Shown here: piece by piece, positions 6,687-14,806 of the stretch
Position numbering within the stretch: position 1 is the first letter of the stretch
Layout: each line of letters opens with the position of its first letter
Assembly: GCA_934476085.1 (NCBI GenBank)
Contig: CAKSNE010000020.1
Location: 1 to 27,116 of the forward strand
Direction of reading: 5' to 3'
Source: an uncultured Eubacteriales bacterium
GTDB lineage: Bacteria > Bacillota > Clostridia > Oscillospirales > Acutalibacteraceae
DNA: 27,116 nucleotides
Notes under the pieces: model-generated
What the model was told of the DNA's origin: nothing
Seen by the model: the letters and a program-made list of their open reading frames with translations, nothing else
Database searches by the model: none
Position numbers and translations under genes: made by a program

Positions 6687-7250
6687 ATGAAAGAAAAATT
6701 AAAGCTTCATTGGCAGCTTTTTTGGGCATTCTTTAAAATCGGTATTTTAACAATCGGCGGCGGTCTTGCTATGCTTCCGATGTTGCAAAGAGAAGTTGTT
6801 GAAAAATATAAATGGTGCAGCGAAGAACAGTTGCTTGATATTTACGCTATCGGTCAATGCACACCGGGTATTATTGCAGTTAATACCGCAACTTATATCG
6901 GTTATCTTGAAGCAGGTATTTTAGGCAGTATTACTGCTACTGCGGGTATGATTGCTCCGTCGCTTATTATAATTATTGCGATTGCGGCATTTTTAAACCC
7001 TTATATGAGCAACAAATATGTAGCTTACGCATTTTCGGGTATTCGTGTTGTAGTTTGTGCTATGATGTTTAATACTGTAATTTTAATGGCTAAAAAAGGC
7101 ATTAAAGATTTAATCGGCGGATTTATCTTTTTAGGTGCTTTATTGCTTGCTACATTCACCCCTATCCCTGTTGCAATTATAGTTGTATTAGCCGGCGTTT
7201 TGGGCGTTGTACTCGGTATTATCAATCGCAGAAAGGAAGGTAAAAAATAA
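6687..7250 (+). CDS. Chromate transporter (CHR) family protein, first half of a pair
   Basis: A 187-residue membrane protein of the short-chain CHR type. The conserved glycine-rich start (FFKIGILTIGGGLAMLPML), the AIGQCTPGIIAVNTATYIGY motif and several hydrophobic helices are visible. I place the start at the ATG at 6687, because AAGGAG lies 6 bases upstream; the frame also opens at a GTG at 6663, but that has no ribosome site. Short-chain CHR proteins come in pairs that together replace one long protein, and the partner begins at 7250, sharing one base with this stop codon. The family exports or exchanges chromate; in gut bacteria the natural anion may be something else, so the substrate is inferred from family only. 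Confidence 0.9.
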   Translation: MKEKLKLHWQLFWAFFKIGILTIGGGLAMLPMLQREVVEKYKWCSEEQLLDIYAIGQCTPGIIAVNTATYIGYLEAGILGSITATAGMIAPSLIIIIAIAAFLNPYMSNKYVAYAFSGIRVVVCAMMFNTVILMAKKGIKDLIGGFIFLGALLLATFTPIPVAIIVVLAGVLGVVLGIINRRKEGKK

Positions 7251-7816
7251 TGACCTATTTACTTCTTTTCTATGAATTTTTCAAAATCGGACTTTTTGCA
7301 ATCGGCGGCGGTATGGCGACTATTCCGTTTTTAATAGATCTTGCAGGAAAATATGATTGGTATACCGTAAAAGAATTTGGTGATATGGTTGCAATCAGCC
7401 AAAGCACCCCCGGTCCTGTCGGTGTTAATATGGCAACTTATGCAGGCTATAATGCCGGCGGTGTTTTAGGAGCTTTAGTTGCAACTGTTGCTTTAACTTT
7501 ACCGGCACTTTTTATAATTATTATAATAGCAAAGTTTATGCAAAACTTTTCTGATAATAAATTTGTAAAATCTGCTTTTGCCGGTATCCGTCCTGCTGTT
7601 GCAGCATTGATTTTGTATGCGGTTTTCCAGCTTTGTGAAATTTCGCTTTTCAATGGCGAGGTTTCTGTTTTTGAAGGAAAGGTAAGTCCGAATTATGTTT
7701 GTATAATTGCGGTAATTGTATTTTTCGGATTAATGCAGATAAAAAAGATAAAAGATATTCACCCGCTTTTCTGGATTATAGCAGGTGCAGTAGTCGGAAT
7801 TGTCTTTAAAATGTGA
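7250..7816 (+). CDS. Chromate transporter (CHR) family protein, second half of a pair
   Basis: A 188-residue membrane protein homologous to its upstream neighbour: FFKIGLFAIGGGMATIPFLI, then AISQSTPGPVGVNMATYAGY, then hydrophobic helices ending in IKDIHPLFWIIAGAVVGIVF. Its start codon overlaps the preceding stop (TAATG), so translation is coupled and the two products probably form a heteromer in antiparallel orientation, as proposed for paired short CHR proteins. A GGAAGG ribosome site lies within the end of the first gene. Substrate specificity is uncertain. Confidence 0.9.
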   Translation: MTYLLLFYEFFKIGLFAIGGGMATIPFLIDLAGKYDWYTVKEFGDMVAISQSTPGPVGVNMATYAGYNAGGVLGALVATVALTLPALFIIIIIAKFMQNFSDNKFVKSAFAGIRPAVAALILYAVFQLCEISLFNGEVSVFEGKVSPNYVCIIAVIVFFGLMQIKKIKDIHPLFWIIAGAVVGIVFKM

Positions 7817-7894
7817 TAAAAAACATATATTTTGTTAATAATACATTATTATAATACAATATATCGTAAACATTAAAAAAATTATAAATTTTAC

Positions 7895-7923
7895 TTTACA
7901 AACGGTAAAATTTATGGTAATAT
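7895..7923 (+). promoter_or_regulatory. Promoter of rpsO
   Basis: TTTACA (7895-7900), 17-base spacer, TAATAT (7918-7923). Transcription would start near 7930, exactly where the structured leader begins. Confidence 0.82.
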
Positions 7924-7930
7924 ATATCGG

Positions 7931-7990
7931 TACGAACATCTGGGAAACAGGCGTCATTCACCTTTTTGACCGTTATCTCGGATTTTCGCA
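7931..7990 (+). promoter_or_regulatory. Structured rpsO leader, probable S15 autoregulatory element
   Basis: Bases 7933-7945 (CGAACATCTGGGA) pair with 7976-7988 (TCTCGGATTTTCG) in a 13-position stem with one mismatch and two G-T pairs. It encloses an inner helix in which GTCA (near 7953) pairs with TGAC (near 7967). The element ends about 17 bases before the rpsO ribosome site. S15 is known to repress its own messenger through structured leaders in several bacterial groups; position and shape fit, but binding is inferred. Confidence 0.62.
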
Positions 7991-8016
7991 AATAAATATA
8001 AGGTGAGGTATTTAAT

Positions 8017-8280
8017 ATGACTCAAGAGAAAAAACAAGAAATCATTAAAGAATTTGCCGCTCACGAAGGCGACACAGGTTCTCCTGAAGTTCAAATTGCT
8101 GTTTTAACTTACAGAATTAACGAACTTACAGAGCACTTAAAAATTCATCAAAAAGACCATCATTCAAGAAGAGGACTTCTTAAAATGGTAGGTCACAGAA
8201 GAAACCTTCTTGCTTACTTGCAGAAGTGTGACATTGAAAGATACAGAGCTATTATTAAGAAACTTGGTATCCGTAAATAA
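8017..8280 (+). CDS. rpsO: 30S ribosomal protein S15
   Basis: An 87-residue protein of the expected length with the full S15 signature: FAAHEGDTGSPEVQIAVLT, INELTEHLKIHQKDHHSRRG, LLKMVGHRRNLLAYLQKCD and the C-terminal RYRAIIKKLGIRK. S15 is a primary binder of 16S rRNA in the platform of the small subunit. The AAGGTGAGG ribosome site precedes the ATG. It lies upstream of pnp, a gene order conserved in many bacteria, and is separated from it here by a good terminator, so pnp must depend on read-through or its own promoter. Confidence 0.98.
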   Translation: MTQEKKQEIIKEFAAHEGDTGSPEVQIAVLTYRINELTEHLKIHQKDHHSRRGLLKMVGHRRNLLAYLQKCDIERYRAIIKKLGIRK

Positions 8281-8292
8281 GATTTACCGACA

Positions 8293-8321
8293 AGCAGGTG
8301 GGTTTTTCCCTCCTGCTTTTG
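8293..8321 (+). terminator. Terminator between rpsO and pnp
   Basis: AGCAGGTGGG (8293-8302), loop TTTTT, CCCTCCTGCT (8308-8317) with a single T-T mismatch, then a T-rich tail. It would make rpsO largely monocistronic. A possible -10 (TATAAT at 8388-8393) for pnp follows, but without a convincing -35. Confidence 0.78.
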
Positions 8322-8546
8322 GTGTTTTATTAGAGAGGTTAAAATTCGATAAATTAAGGCGTTTTATCGTTAAAATTTATTCGATTTTATAATAAAATTA
8401 AATTAAATTATTATTTAAGGCAGGGCTTTTTTAATATATTATTTAGCAGTGAACAGATTGTTTTTTTTAAGATAAAAAATGATGTGTTTATTGCTAAATA
8501 TATTGTAAAGTCCGCCTTGAAAAAAGAAAGGCATGGTAAAAAAACA

Positions 8547-10739
8547 ATGTTTGAAAATTACAAAGTTTATGAAACTACTTTAGCCGGCAGACCGCTTAAA
8601 CTCGAAACCGGCAAAATGGCAGGACTCGCAAATGCATCTGTTATGGCTTCTTACGGCGAAACAGTTGTTCTTTGTAACGTAACTGCTTCAGCAAAACCAA
8701 GAGAAGGCGTTGACTTCTTCCCGCTTTCAGTTGACTATGAAGAGAAAATGTATGCAGTAGGCAAAATTCCAGGCTCATTCCAAAGAAGAGAAGCAAGACC
8801 TAGCGAAAAAGCTATTTTAACTTCAAGATGTATCGACAGACCTATTCGTCCGCTTTTCCCAAAAGATATGCGTAATGATTGCTCTGTTGTTGCTACTGTA
8901 ATGAGCGTTGATCCTGATTGCAGTCCTGAAATCACTGCTATGATCGGTGTTTCAGCCGCTATTGCAATTTCTGATATCCCTTGGGACGGTCCGATTTCAG
9001 GCGTTAATGTTGGTTTAGTTGACGGCGAAATCGTTATCAACCCAACTTTAGAGCAAAGAGAAAAATCAGATCTTAACTTAACTGTTGCTTCAACCGCTGA
9101 CTTGGTAGCTATGATTGAAGCAGGCGGTAACGAAATTCCTGATGACTTAATGTTTGACGCTATTATGGCAGGTCACGAGGCTAACAAAGAAGTTGTTAAA
9201 TTTATCAACTCTATCGTTGCTGAAATCGGCAAAGAAAAATTCACTTTTGAATCTTCAAATCCTGATCCTGAAATTTTTGAAGAAATCGAAAACTGGGTTG
9301 TTGACGATGTTAAAAAAGCACTCGACACAGATGATAAACTCGTTCGTGACGCAGCTATTTTACCTATTTCAAATGCTATTCATGAAAAATATGACGAGCA
9401 GTTTGAAGGTAACGAGGCAAAACTCGATGAAATTTTATATTTAATCCAAAAACATGTTGTTCGTTCTTGGTTAAAAGATGAGCATAAACGTGTTGACGGC
9501 CGTGGTATTGATGAAATCCGTCCGCTTAACGCACAAGTTGACTTGCTCCCTAGAGTTCACGGTTCAGGTATGTTTACTCGTGGTCAAACTCAGGTTCTTT
9601 CAATTGCTACACTCGGTACAATGAATGATGCTCAACAGTTAGACGGTCTTGACGAACAAACTGAAAAAAGATATATTCACCATTACAATTTCCCATCATA
9701 CTCTGTTGGCGAAACAAAACCATCAAGAGGTCCGGGCAGAAGAGAAATCGGTCACGGTGCATTAGCTGAAAAGGCTTTAGTTCCTGTTATTCCTCCTATT
9801 GAAGAGTTCCCTTACTCAATCCGTGTTGTATCTGAAGTATTGTCTTCAAACGGTTCTACTTCACAAGGTTCAATCTGCGGTTCAACCTTGGCATTAATGG
9901 CTGCCGGTGTTCCGATTAAAGCTCCTGTTGCAGGTATCTCTTGCGGCCTTATCACAGGTGATGAAGGCGTTTACGGCGACTTTATGACAATGGTTGATAT
10001 TCAAGGTCTTGAAGACTTTTATGGCGATATGGACTTTAAAGTTGCAGGTACTAAAAAAGGTATCACAGCTATCCAAATGGACCTTAAAGTTCACGGTCTT
10101 ACACCTGAAATTATTAAAGAAGCTTTTGCTAAAACAAATAAAGCAAGAAATTATATTCTTGATGAAGTAATGTTAAAATGCATTCCTGAGCCAAGAGCAG
10201 AGCTTTCAAAATATGCTCCTAAAATGCTCGTTACAGTTATTAACCCTGAAAAAATCGGCGATGTTATCGGTAAACAGGGTAAAGTTATTCAAAAATTACA
10301 AGATGAATGCAACTGCACAATCACAATTGAAGAAGACGGCAAAGTATTTGTTTCTTCACTTGATTACGATGATGCAAAAAGAGCAATCTCTATTATTGAA
10401 ACAATCGCTAACGATCCTGAAGTCGGTGCAATTTACAACGGTGTTGTAACTCGTCTTATGAGCTTTGGTGCATTCGTTGAAATCGCTCCGGGTAAAGAAG
10501 GACTTGTTCATATTTCTCAACTTGATGTTAAGAGAACTGAAAAAGTAGAAGATGTTGTTCAAGTCGGCGACCAGGTTATCGTTAAAGTAACTGAAATCGA
10601 TGATCAAGGCAGACTTAACCTTTCAAGAAGAGAAGCTTTGATTGAAGTAAACGGCGCAGTTGTTGAAGATGACGGCGAAGACGATAAAAAGAGAAACAAA
10701 AGACCTCATAATCATAACAGACACAGAAACGATAAATAA
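8547..10739 (+). CDS. pnp: Polynucleotide phosphorylase (3'-5' phosphorolytic exoribonuclease)
   Basis: About 730 residues from the ATG at 8547. Visible in order are the first RNase PH domain (FENYKVYETTLAGRPLKLET, AVGKIPGSFQRREARPSEKA), the helical linker, the second catalytic RNase PH domain (VDGRGIDEIRPLNAQVDLLP, FPSYSVGETKPSRGPGRREI, VVSEVLSSNGSTSQGSICGS), a KH domain (PEKIGDVIGKQGKVIQKLQD) and an S1 domain (NGVVTRLMSFGAFVEIAPGK). A short basic, histidine-rich tail ends the protein. The enzyme degrades RNA from the 3' end using phosphate, as a trimer. The frame is open 63 bases further upstream to a GTG, but homologues begin at MFE; the chosen ATG has no ribosome site at normal distance, so initiation here may be unusual. 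Confidence 0.97.
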   Translation: MFENYKVYETTLAGRPLKLETGKMAGLANASVMASYGETVVLCNVTASAKPREGVDFFPLSVDYEEKMYAVGKIPGSFQRREARPSEKAILTSRCIDRPIRPLFPKDMRNDCSVVATVMSVDPDCSPEITAMIGVSAAIAISDIPWDGPISGVNVGLVDGEIVINPTLEQREKSDLNLTVASTADLVAMIEAGGNEIPDDLMFDAIMAGHEANKEVVKFINSIVAEIGKEKFTFESSNPDPEIFEEIENWVVDDVKKALDTDDKLVRDAAILPISNAIHEKYDEQFEGNEAKLDEILYLIQKHVVRSWLKDEHKRVDGRGIDEIRPLNAQVDLLPRVHGSGMFTRGQTQVLSIATLGTMNDAQQLDGLDEQTEKRYIHHYNFPSYSVGETKPSRGPGRREIGHGALAEKALVPVIPPIEEFPYSIRVVSEVLSSNGSTSQGSICGSTLALMAAGVPIKAPVAGISCGLITGDEGVYGDFMTMVDIQGLEDFYGDMDFKVAGTKKGITAIQMDLKVHGLTPEIIKEAFAKTNKARNYILDEVMLKCIPEPRAELSKYAPKMLVTVINPEKIGDVIGKQGKVIQKLQDECNCTITIEEDGKVFVSSLDYDDAKRAISIIETIANDPEVGAIYNGVVTRLMSFGAFVEIAPGKEGLVHISQLDVKRTEKVEDVVQVGDQVIVKVTEIDDQGRLNLSRREALIEVNGAVVEDDGEDDKKRNKRPHNHNRHRNDK

Positions 10740-10767
10740 TCCTATATTTTAGAGGAGATGTATTTGC

Positions 10768-12246
10768 TTGAAAGATATTTTAAAAACAAGCAGGAGTCTT
10801 TTAGAAAATAAATCATTATTTAAAGTTGCTTATATAATTACAACATTTTTCTTTTCTGTTCATTTTGTGCAGTATTTAAGCTACATTGCCATAGTTTTAT
10901 TAATTCTATGGGGAATATGGTTGCTTATAAAAGATATTGCTGCCAAAAATATTAAAAAAGTTTATTTTTGGCAGTATTTCACTGCATTTTTAGCGATAGG
11001 TGTTTTATCGCACATAATTAATTTAATTATCGGCGACGGAACGCTTTTTGGAACTGCAATAGGCTTTGTATTGCTTATTATTACTGCACAATTTATGTTT
11101 TTGTTTTTTCCTAAAAAAGATGAAAGCTTAAAAAATGTAAGATTAGAAATTTATTATATCGGCAAGGCAATTTTTCTATGTACAACTATATGTAATATTA
11201 TCGGAATTATTGTTTTGTTTATTTTTAAAAATTCGCTTGGTGATCGTATTATTATTTATGATAATCGATTTACCGGTGCTTATATCAATCCTAATATGGG
11301 TGCATTTGATTGCTTTTTATGTATAACATTAGGATTGATTATAATAAATCGCTCATTTTGCAGTAAAATTGATAAAAAGCCATTGAATTTATGGTTGTAT
11401 ATTTTTGGTGCTGTTTTAGCGTTTTTTGTATTAATTATTACTGATTCTAAAGGTTCTTTACTGGCTTTGGCGGTATTTTTAGGTATTATGACTTGGATTG
11501 TTTTATATAAAGCAATTAGCTGTAATGATTTTAAAAATAATGTTGTTAAGCTTGTTTTAGTTGTAGCATTGCTTTGTAGTTTACCTTTTATGAACACTGT
11601 TTGTTCTCCTGTTATGAGTTATGCGGTATCTCATAGCAAGGTGGAAGTTAAACTGCCGAAAAATGATAATAAAACTACTGAAGCTAATAAAAATCAGCCT
11701 GGTAAAAAGGATGATAAAATCACTTTTGAACATCAATCCGGCAAAAAAGACGGTAGCGGAAGAGTTGGACTTTACAAAAAAAGTTTTGAATTTTTCACTG
11801 AAAAACCCGTTCTTGGCTGGGGCTGTGGAAATATGCTTTTAAAAGGCAATGAAACAAAGAACAATACTATTGATAATGTAAAAATTAATTTTGGAACAAA
11901 GCTTTTTGAAGCACATAACGGCTATCTTACATTGCTTTCAACAAGCGGAGTTGTCGGATTTTTAGTTTTTGCAACTATTGGTTTTTTGATTTTATTTGCT
12001 TTATTAAAAAATACTGTATTTGTTGTTAAGAAAAAAGGAATCGGAGAAACGGCATTTATATTTGCAATAGTAGTTGCATTTTGTGCTTACGCTTTTGTTG
12101 AGCCATCGCTTGTATATTATCCTGCATTAGTTGTAGCTGTTTTATGGTTAGCGATCGGTTATGGCTTTAAACTTTTTTCTGAAAACAAAGAATTAAATGA
12201 AAAAATGCCAAAGTTTTTTAAAAAGATGATTGGTTTTAATTATTAA
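10768..12246 (+). CDS. O-antigen ligase / Wzy-like polytopic membrane protein
   Basis: A 492-residue protein with about ten hydrophobic segments. The large extracytoplasmic loop (roughly residues 285-385) is lysine-rich and low in complexity at first (KLPKNDNKTTEANKNQPGKK), then carries the conserved core of the O-antigen ligase/polymerase family: GLYKKSFEFFTEKPVLGWGC and KLFEAHNGYLTLLSTSGVVG, the second containing the conserved AHN. Such enzymes join lipid-linked glycans to each other or to a carrier at the outer face of the membrane; in a Gram-positive they act in capsule or wall polysaccharide assembly. The start is TTG, since AGAGGAG lies 10 bases upstream and the ATG inside that stretch is out of frame. 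It sits between pnp and aspS without terminators, so it is probably co-transcribed, although no other glycan genes are nearby. Confidence 0.8.
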   Translation: MKDILKTSRSLLENKSLFKVAYIITTFFFSVHFVQYLSYIAIVLLILWGIWLLIKDIAAKNIKKVYFWQYFTAFLAIGVLSHIINLIIGDGTLFGTAIGFVLLIITAQFMFLFFPKKDESLKNVRLEIYYIGKAIFLCTTICNIIGIIVLFIFKNSLGDRIIIYDNRFTGAYINPNMGAFDCFLCITLGLIIINRSFCSKIDKKPLNLWLYIFGAVLAFFVLIITDSKGSLLALAVFLGIMTWIVLYKAISCNDFKNNVVKLVLVVALLCSLPFMNTVCSPVMSYAVSHSKVEVKLPKNDNKTTEANKNQPGKKDDKITFEHQSGKKDGSGRVGLYKKSFEFFTEKPVLGWGCGNMLLKGNETKNNTIDNVKINFGTKLFEAHNGYLTLLSTSGVVGFLVFATIGFLILFALLKNTVFVVKKKGIGETAFIFAIVVAFCAYAFVEPSLVYYPALVVAVLWLAIGYGFKLFSENKELNEKMPKFFKKMIGFNY

Positions 12247-12272
12247 ATTCCAAAAGGAGGATATAGAGAAAC

Positions 12273-14012
12273 ATGAAATTAGTAAACGAATATCGCACCC
12301 ATTATTGCGGTGAACTTCGTGAAGAAAATATCGGCGAGCAGGTTAGAGTTTCAGGTTTCGTTGAAAATATTCGTGACCACGGCGGTATCTTGTTCGTTGA
12401 CCTTCGTGATGAAACAGGTACTTTGCAGGTTGTTATTAAAGATGAAAATATGATTAAAGGTGTTTCAAAAGAGTCTTCTGTTACAATCAGCGGTGAAGTT
12501 TTACGCCGTGATGAAGAAACTTATAACCCTAAAATCGAAACAGGTAAAATTGAAGTAAAAGCTGAAACTTTTAAAGTTCAGGGCAAAGCAAAAGCAAACT
12601 TGCCTTTTGAAATTGCTACTTCAACCAAAACTGCTGAAGAAGTTAGACTTCAGTATCGTTATTTGGACCTTAGAAATAAAAAAGTGCATAACAATATTGT
12701 TTTGCGTTCAAAAATCATCTCTTATTTAAGAGCAAAAATGACTGAAATGGGATTTTTGGAAATTCAAACTCCTATTCTTTCGGCTTCTTCTCCTGAAGGT
12801 GCGAGAGATTACCTTATCCCATCAAGAAAACATAAAGGCAAATTCTACGCTCTTCCACAGGCTCCGCAGTTGTTTAAACAGTTGCTTATGGTATCTGGCT
12901 TTGATAAATACTTCCAAATCGCTCCTTGCTTTAGAGATGAAGACGCAAGAGCCGACAGAAGTCCGGGCGAATTTTATCAGTTAGACTTTGAAATGGCTTT
13001 CGCTACTCAGGAAGATGTTTTCAAAGTTGCTGAAGAAGTGCTTTATGATACTTTCACAAAATTCTCTGACAAGCCGGTTTCACCTGCTCCGTTTAAGAGA
13101 ATTCCTTATGAAGAAGCTATGGTTAAGTATGGTACAGATAAGCCTGACCTTCGTAACCCACTCGAAATTATCGAACTTTCCGATATGTTTGTTGAAACTG
13201 ATTTCAAGCCATTTAGAGGTCAGTGTGTTCGCGGTATTAATGCCCCTGCCGGCAAACAGTCAAAAGGCTTCTTTGAAAAAATGCTCAAATTTGCTGAAAG
13301 CATCGGTATGAAAGGTCTTGGCTATATCACCGTTTTGGAAGACGGCTCTTATAAAGGACCTATTGATAAATTCTTAACCGAAGAACAAAGAGAAGAATTA
13401 AGAAGTCGTGCTAACTTAAAAGTTGATGATGTATTGTTCTTTATCGCTGACGCTCCGTCAGTTGCTCCGCTTTTAGCAGGACAAATCAGAGCAGAACTCG
13501 GTAACAGATTAAATCTTTTAAAAGATACATTTGAACTTTGCTATATTGTTGACTTCCCTATGTTTGAAGAAGACGATGACGGCAAAATTATCTTTACTCA
13601 TAACCCATTCTCAATGCCACAAGGCGGTCTTGACGCACTTAACACAATGAATCCTTGCGATATTAAGGCTTATCAGTATGATATCGTTTGTAACGGTGTT
13701 GAGTTGTCAAGCGGTGCCGTTCGTAACCACGATATTGAAATTATGAAAAAGGCATTTGACATTGCAGGTTACAGCGAAGAAACATTAAAAGAAAAATTCC
13801 GCAGTCTTTATACTGCATTCCAATATGGCGCACCGCCTCATGCAGGTATGGCTCCTGGCGTTGACAGAATGATTATGTTGTTAACCGGCGAAGAAAATAT
13901 TCGTGAAGTTATCGCATTCCCTATGAACTCAAACGCTCAGGATACAATGATGGGTGCACCAAACGAAGTTACAGAACAACAACTCCGTGAAATCCACATC
14001 AAATTGAGATAA
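12273..14012 (+). CDS. aspS: Aspartyl-tRNA synthetase, bacterial type, probably non-discriminating
   Basis: This 579-residue protein has the bacterial AspRS layout: N-terminal OB anticodon-binding domain (VRVSGFVENIRDHGGILFVD), class II motif 1 region (EMGFLEIQTPILSASSPEGA), motif 2 (CFRDEDARADRSPGEFYQLD), the inserted GAD domain (residues 290-410) and motif 3 (AGMAPGVDRMIMLL). It charges tRNA-Asp with aspartate. The anticodon-domain loop reads RDHGG (residues 34-38); His and Gly there are associated with enzymes that also accept tRNA-Asn, while discriminating enzymes such as that of E. coli have Leu. With gatCAB immediately downstream, an indirect Asn-tRNA pathway is likely. The AAAGGAGG site is 12 bases from the ATG, slightly long. 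Confidence 0.97.
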   Translation: MKLVNEYRTHYCGELREENIGEQVRVSGFVENIRDHGGILFVDLRDETGTLQVVIKDENMIKGVSKESSVTISGEVLRRDEETYNPKIETGKIEVKAETFKVQGKAKANLPFEIATSTKTAEEVRLQYRYLDLRNKKVHNNIVLRSKIISYLRAKMTEMGFLEIQTPILSASSPEGARDYLIPSRKHKGKFYALPQAPQLFKQLLMVSGFDKYFQIAPCFRDEDARADRSPGEFYQLDFEMAFATQEDVFKVAEEVLYDTFTKFSDKPVSPAPFKRIPYEEAMVKYGTDKPDLRNPLEIIELSDMFVETDFKPFRGQCVRGINAPAGKQSKGFFEKMLKFAESIGMKGLGYITVLEDGSYKGPIDKFLTEEQREELRSRANLKVDDVLFFIADAPSVAPLLAGQIRAELGNRLNLLKDTFELCYIVDFPMFEEDDDGKIIFTHNPFSMPQGGLDALNTMNPCDIKAYQYDIVCNGVELSSGAVRNHDIEIMKKAFDIAGYSEETLKEKFRSLYTAFQYGAPPHAGMAPGVDRMIMLLTGEENIREVIAFPMNSNAQDTMMGAPNEVTEQQLREIHIKLR

Positions 14013-14114
14013 GTGAATAATCGCAAACCTACGCGTTTAACAGAGTATGATTATTCGAAAAACGGCGCTTATGTTATAACTATATGTACTAAAGATAAAG
14101 CAAAAATTTTGTTT

Positions 14115-14140
14115 GTAGGGGCGGGGTTCTACTCCGCCCA
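14115..14140 (+). repeat. REP-like hairpin, copy 1
   Basis: TGTAG followed by GGGCGGGGT (14119-14127), loop TCT, ACTCCGCCC (14131-14139): a 9-bp stem with one G-T pair, very GC-rich in AT-rich DNA. It matches copy 2 on the opposite strand. Confidence 0.75.
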
Positions 14141-14261
14141 CTAGGTAATATAGTGGAAAACGAATTGCTTGATTTAGAGAAACGATATAATGTTATAATA
14201 GATAAGCATTGTATAATGCCTAATCATATTCATTTAATAATTTTTATTAATGGTTTAAACA

Positions 14262-14287
14262 GGGAAGAGCAGAGCCCCTCCCCTACA
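14262..14287 (-). repeat. REP-like hairpin, copy 2 (inverted relative to copy 1)
   Basis: On the minus strand TGTAG is followed by GGGAGGGGC, loop TCT and GCTCTTCCC. Stem and loop lengths match copy 1, and a C-G pair in copy 1 is A-T here while a T-A is C-G, so pairing is kept by paired changes. It lies in the RAYT coding region, where it encodes part of REEQSPSPT. Confidence 0.7.
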
Positions 14288-14515
14288 ATAAGTGACATTA
14301 TTTGTACTTTTAAATCAATTACTACTAAAAAGATAAATTTATTTGAAAAAGTCAAAGCCAGACAAATTTGGCAACGCTCATTTTTGACCATATTATTCGT
14401 AATGAACAAGATTTATTTAATGAGCGTAGGTATATTGAAGAAAATCCAATAAAATGGCTGACAGGCGATTATCGAATAATGTAAAATAACACTAAAACAA
14501 AAAGGAGAGATTATT

Positions 14516-14794
14516 TTGGTAACAAAAGATGAAATTTTAGATATTGCGTTACTTTCAAAACTTCATATTGAAGATGATGAAATCGACGAATTAACAAAAG
14601 AAATGATGAGCATAATTGAGTTTGCCGATACAGTAAATGATTTTAACGGCGAAGTAGACGAGTTTGATAATATTAATAATCTCTCTAATGTATTTCGTGA
14701 AGATGAAGTAGTCGAAAGCTATCCGCAGTCAGAAATTTTGAAAAATGTTGACGGTGGCGAAAACGGATATTTCCCTGTTAAAAAGAAAGTTTAA
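14516..14794 (+). CDS. gatC: Asp-tRNA(Asn)/Glu-tRNA(Gln) amidotransferase subunit C
   Basis: A 92-residue protein with the typical GatC pattern: IALLSKLHIEDDEIDELTKE, MMSIIEFADTVNDFNG, then LSNVFREDEVVESYPQSEIL and a C-terminal GYFPVKKKV. GatC wraps around the GatA-GatB interface and stabilises the complex. The start is TTG at 14516 with AAAGGAG 8 bases upstream. It is the first gene of the gat cluster, following the RAYT remnant by 31 bases. Confidence 0.95.
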   Translation: MVTKDEILDIALLSKLHIEDDEIDELTKEMMSIIEFADTVNDFNGEVDEFDNINNLSNVFREDEVVESYPQSEILKNVDGGENGYFPVKKKV

Positions 14795-14806
14795 AAGGAG
14801 CATATT

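Larger units (their letters stand above)
14013..14484 (+). pseudogene. Degenerate REP-associated tyrosine transposase (RAYT, TnpA_REP family)
   Basis: Three frames together spell a Y1-type transposase. The first (GTG at 14013, abutting the aspS stop) gives RKPTRLTEYDYSKNGAYVIT and ICTKDKAKILF. The second (near 14144 on) gives LGNIVENELLDLEKRYNVII, the metal-binding HUH-type motif CIMPNHIHLIIFI, ISDIICTFKSITTKK and ARQIWQRSF. The third restores DHIIRNEQDLFNERRYIEEN, with the catalytic tyrosine in RRYIEENP, and ends at 14484. A frameshift and an apparent internal loss near 14140 and a one-base deletion near 14387 inactivate it. Two REP-like hairpins lie inside it. RAYTs are domesticated single-copy relatives of IS200/IS605 transposases that mobilise or maintain REP sequences. 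The remnant interrupts the aspS-gatCAB operon. Confidence 0.85.

Noticed and set aside
6687..7816. Two homologous adjacent membrane genes as an unusual duplication
   Set aside because: Paired short CHR proteins with overlapping stop and start are the normal form of this transporter family.
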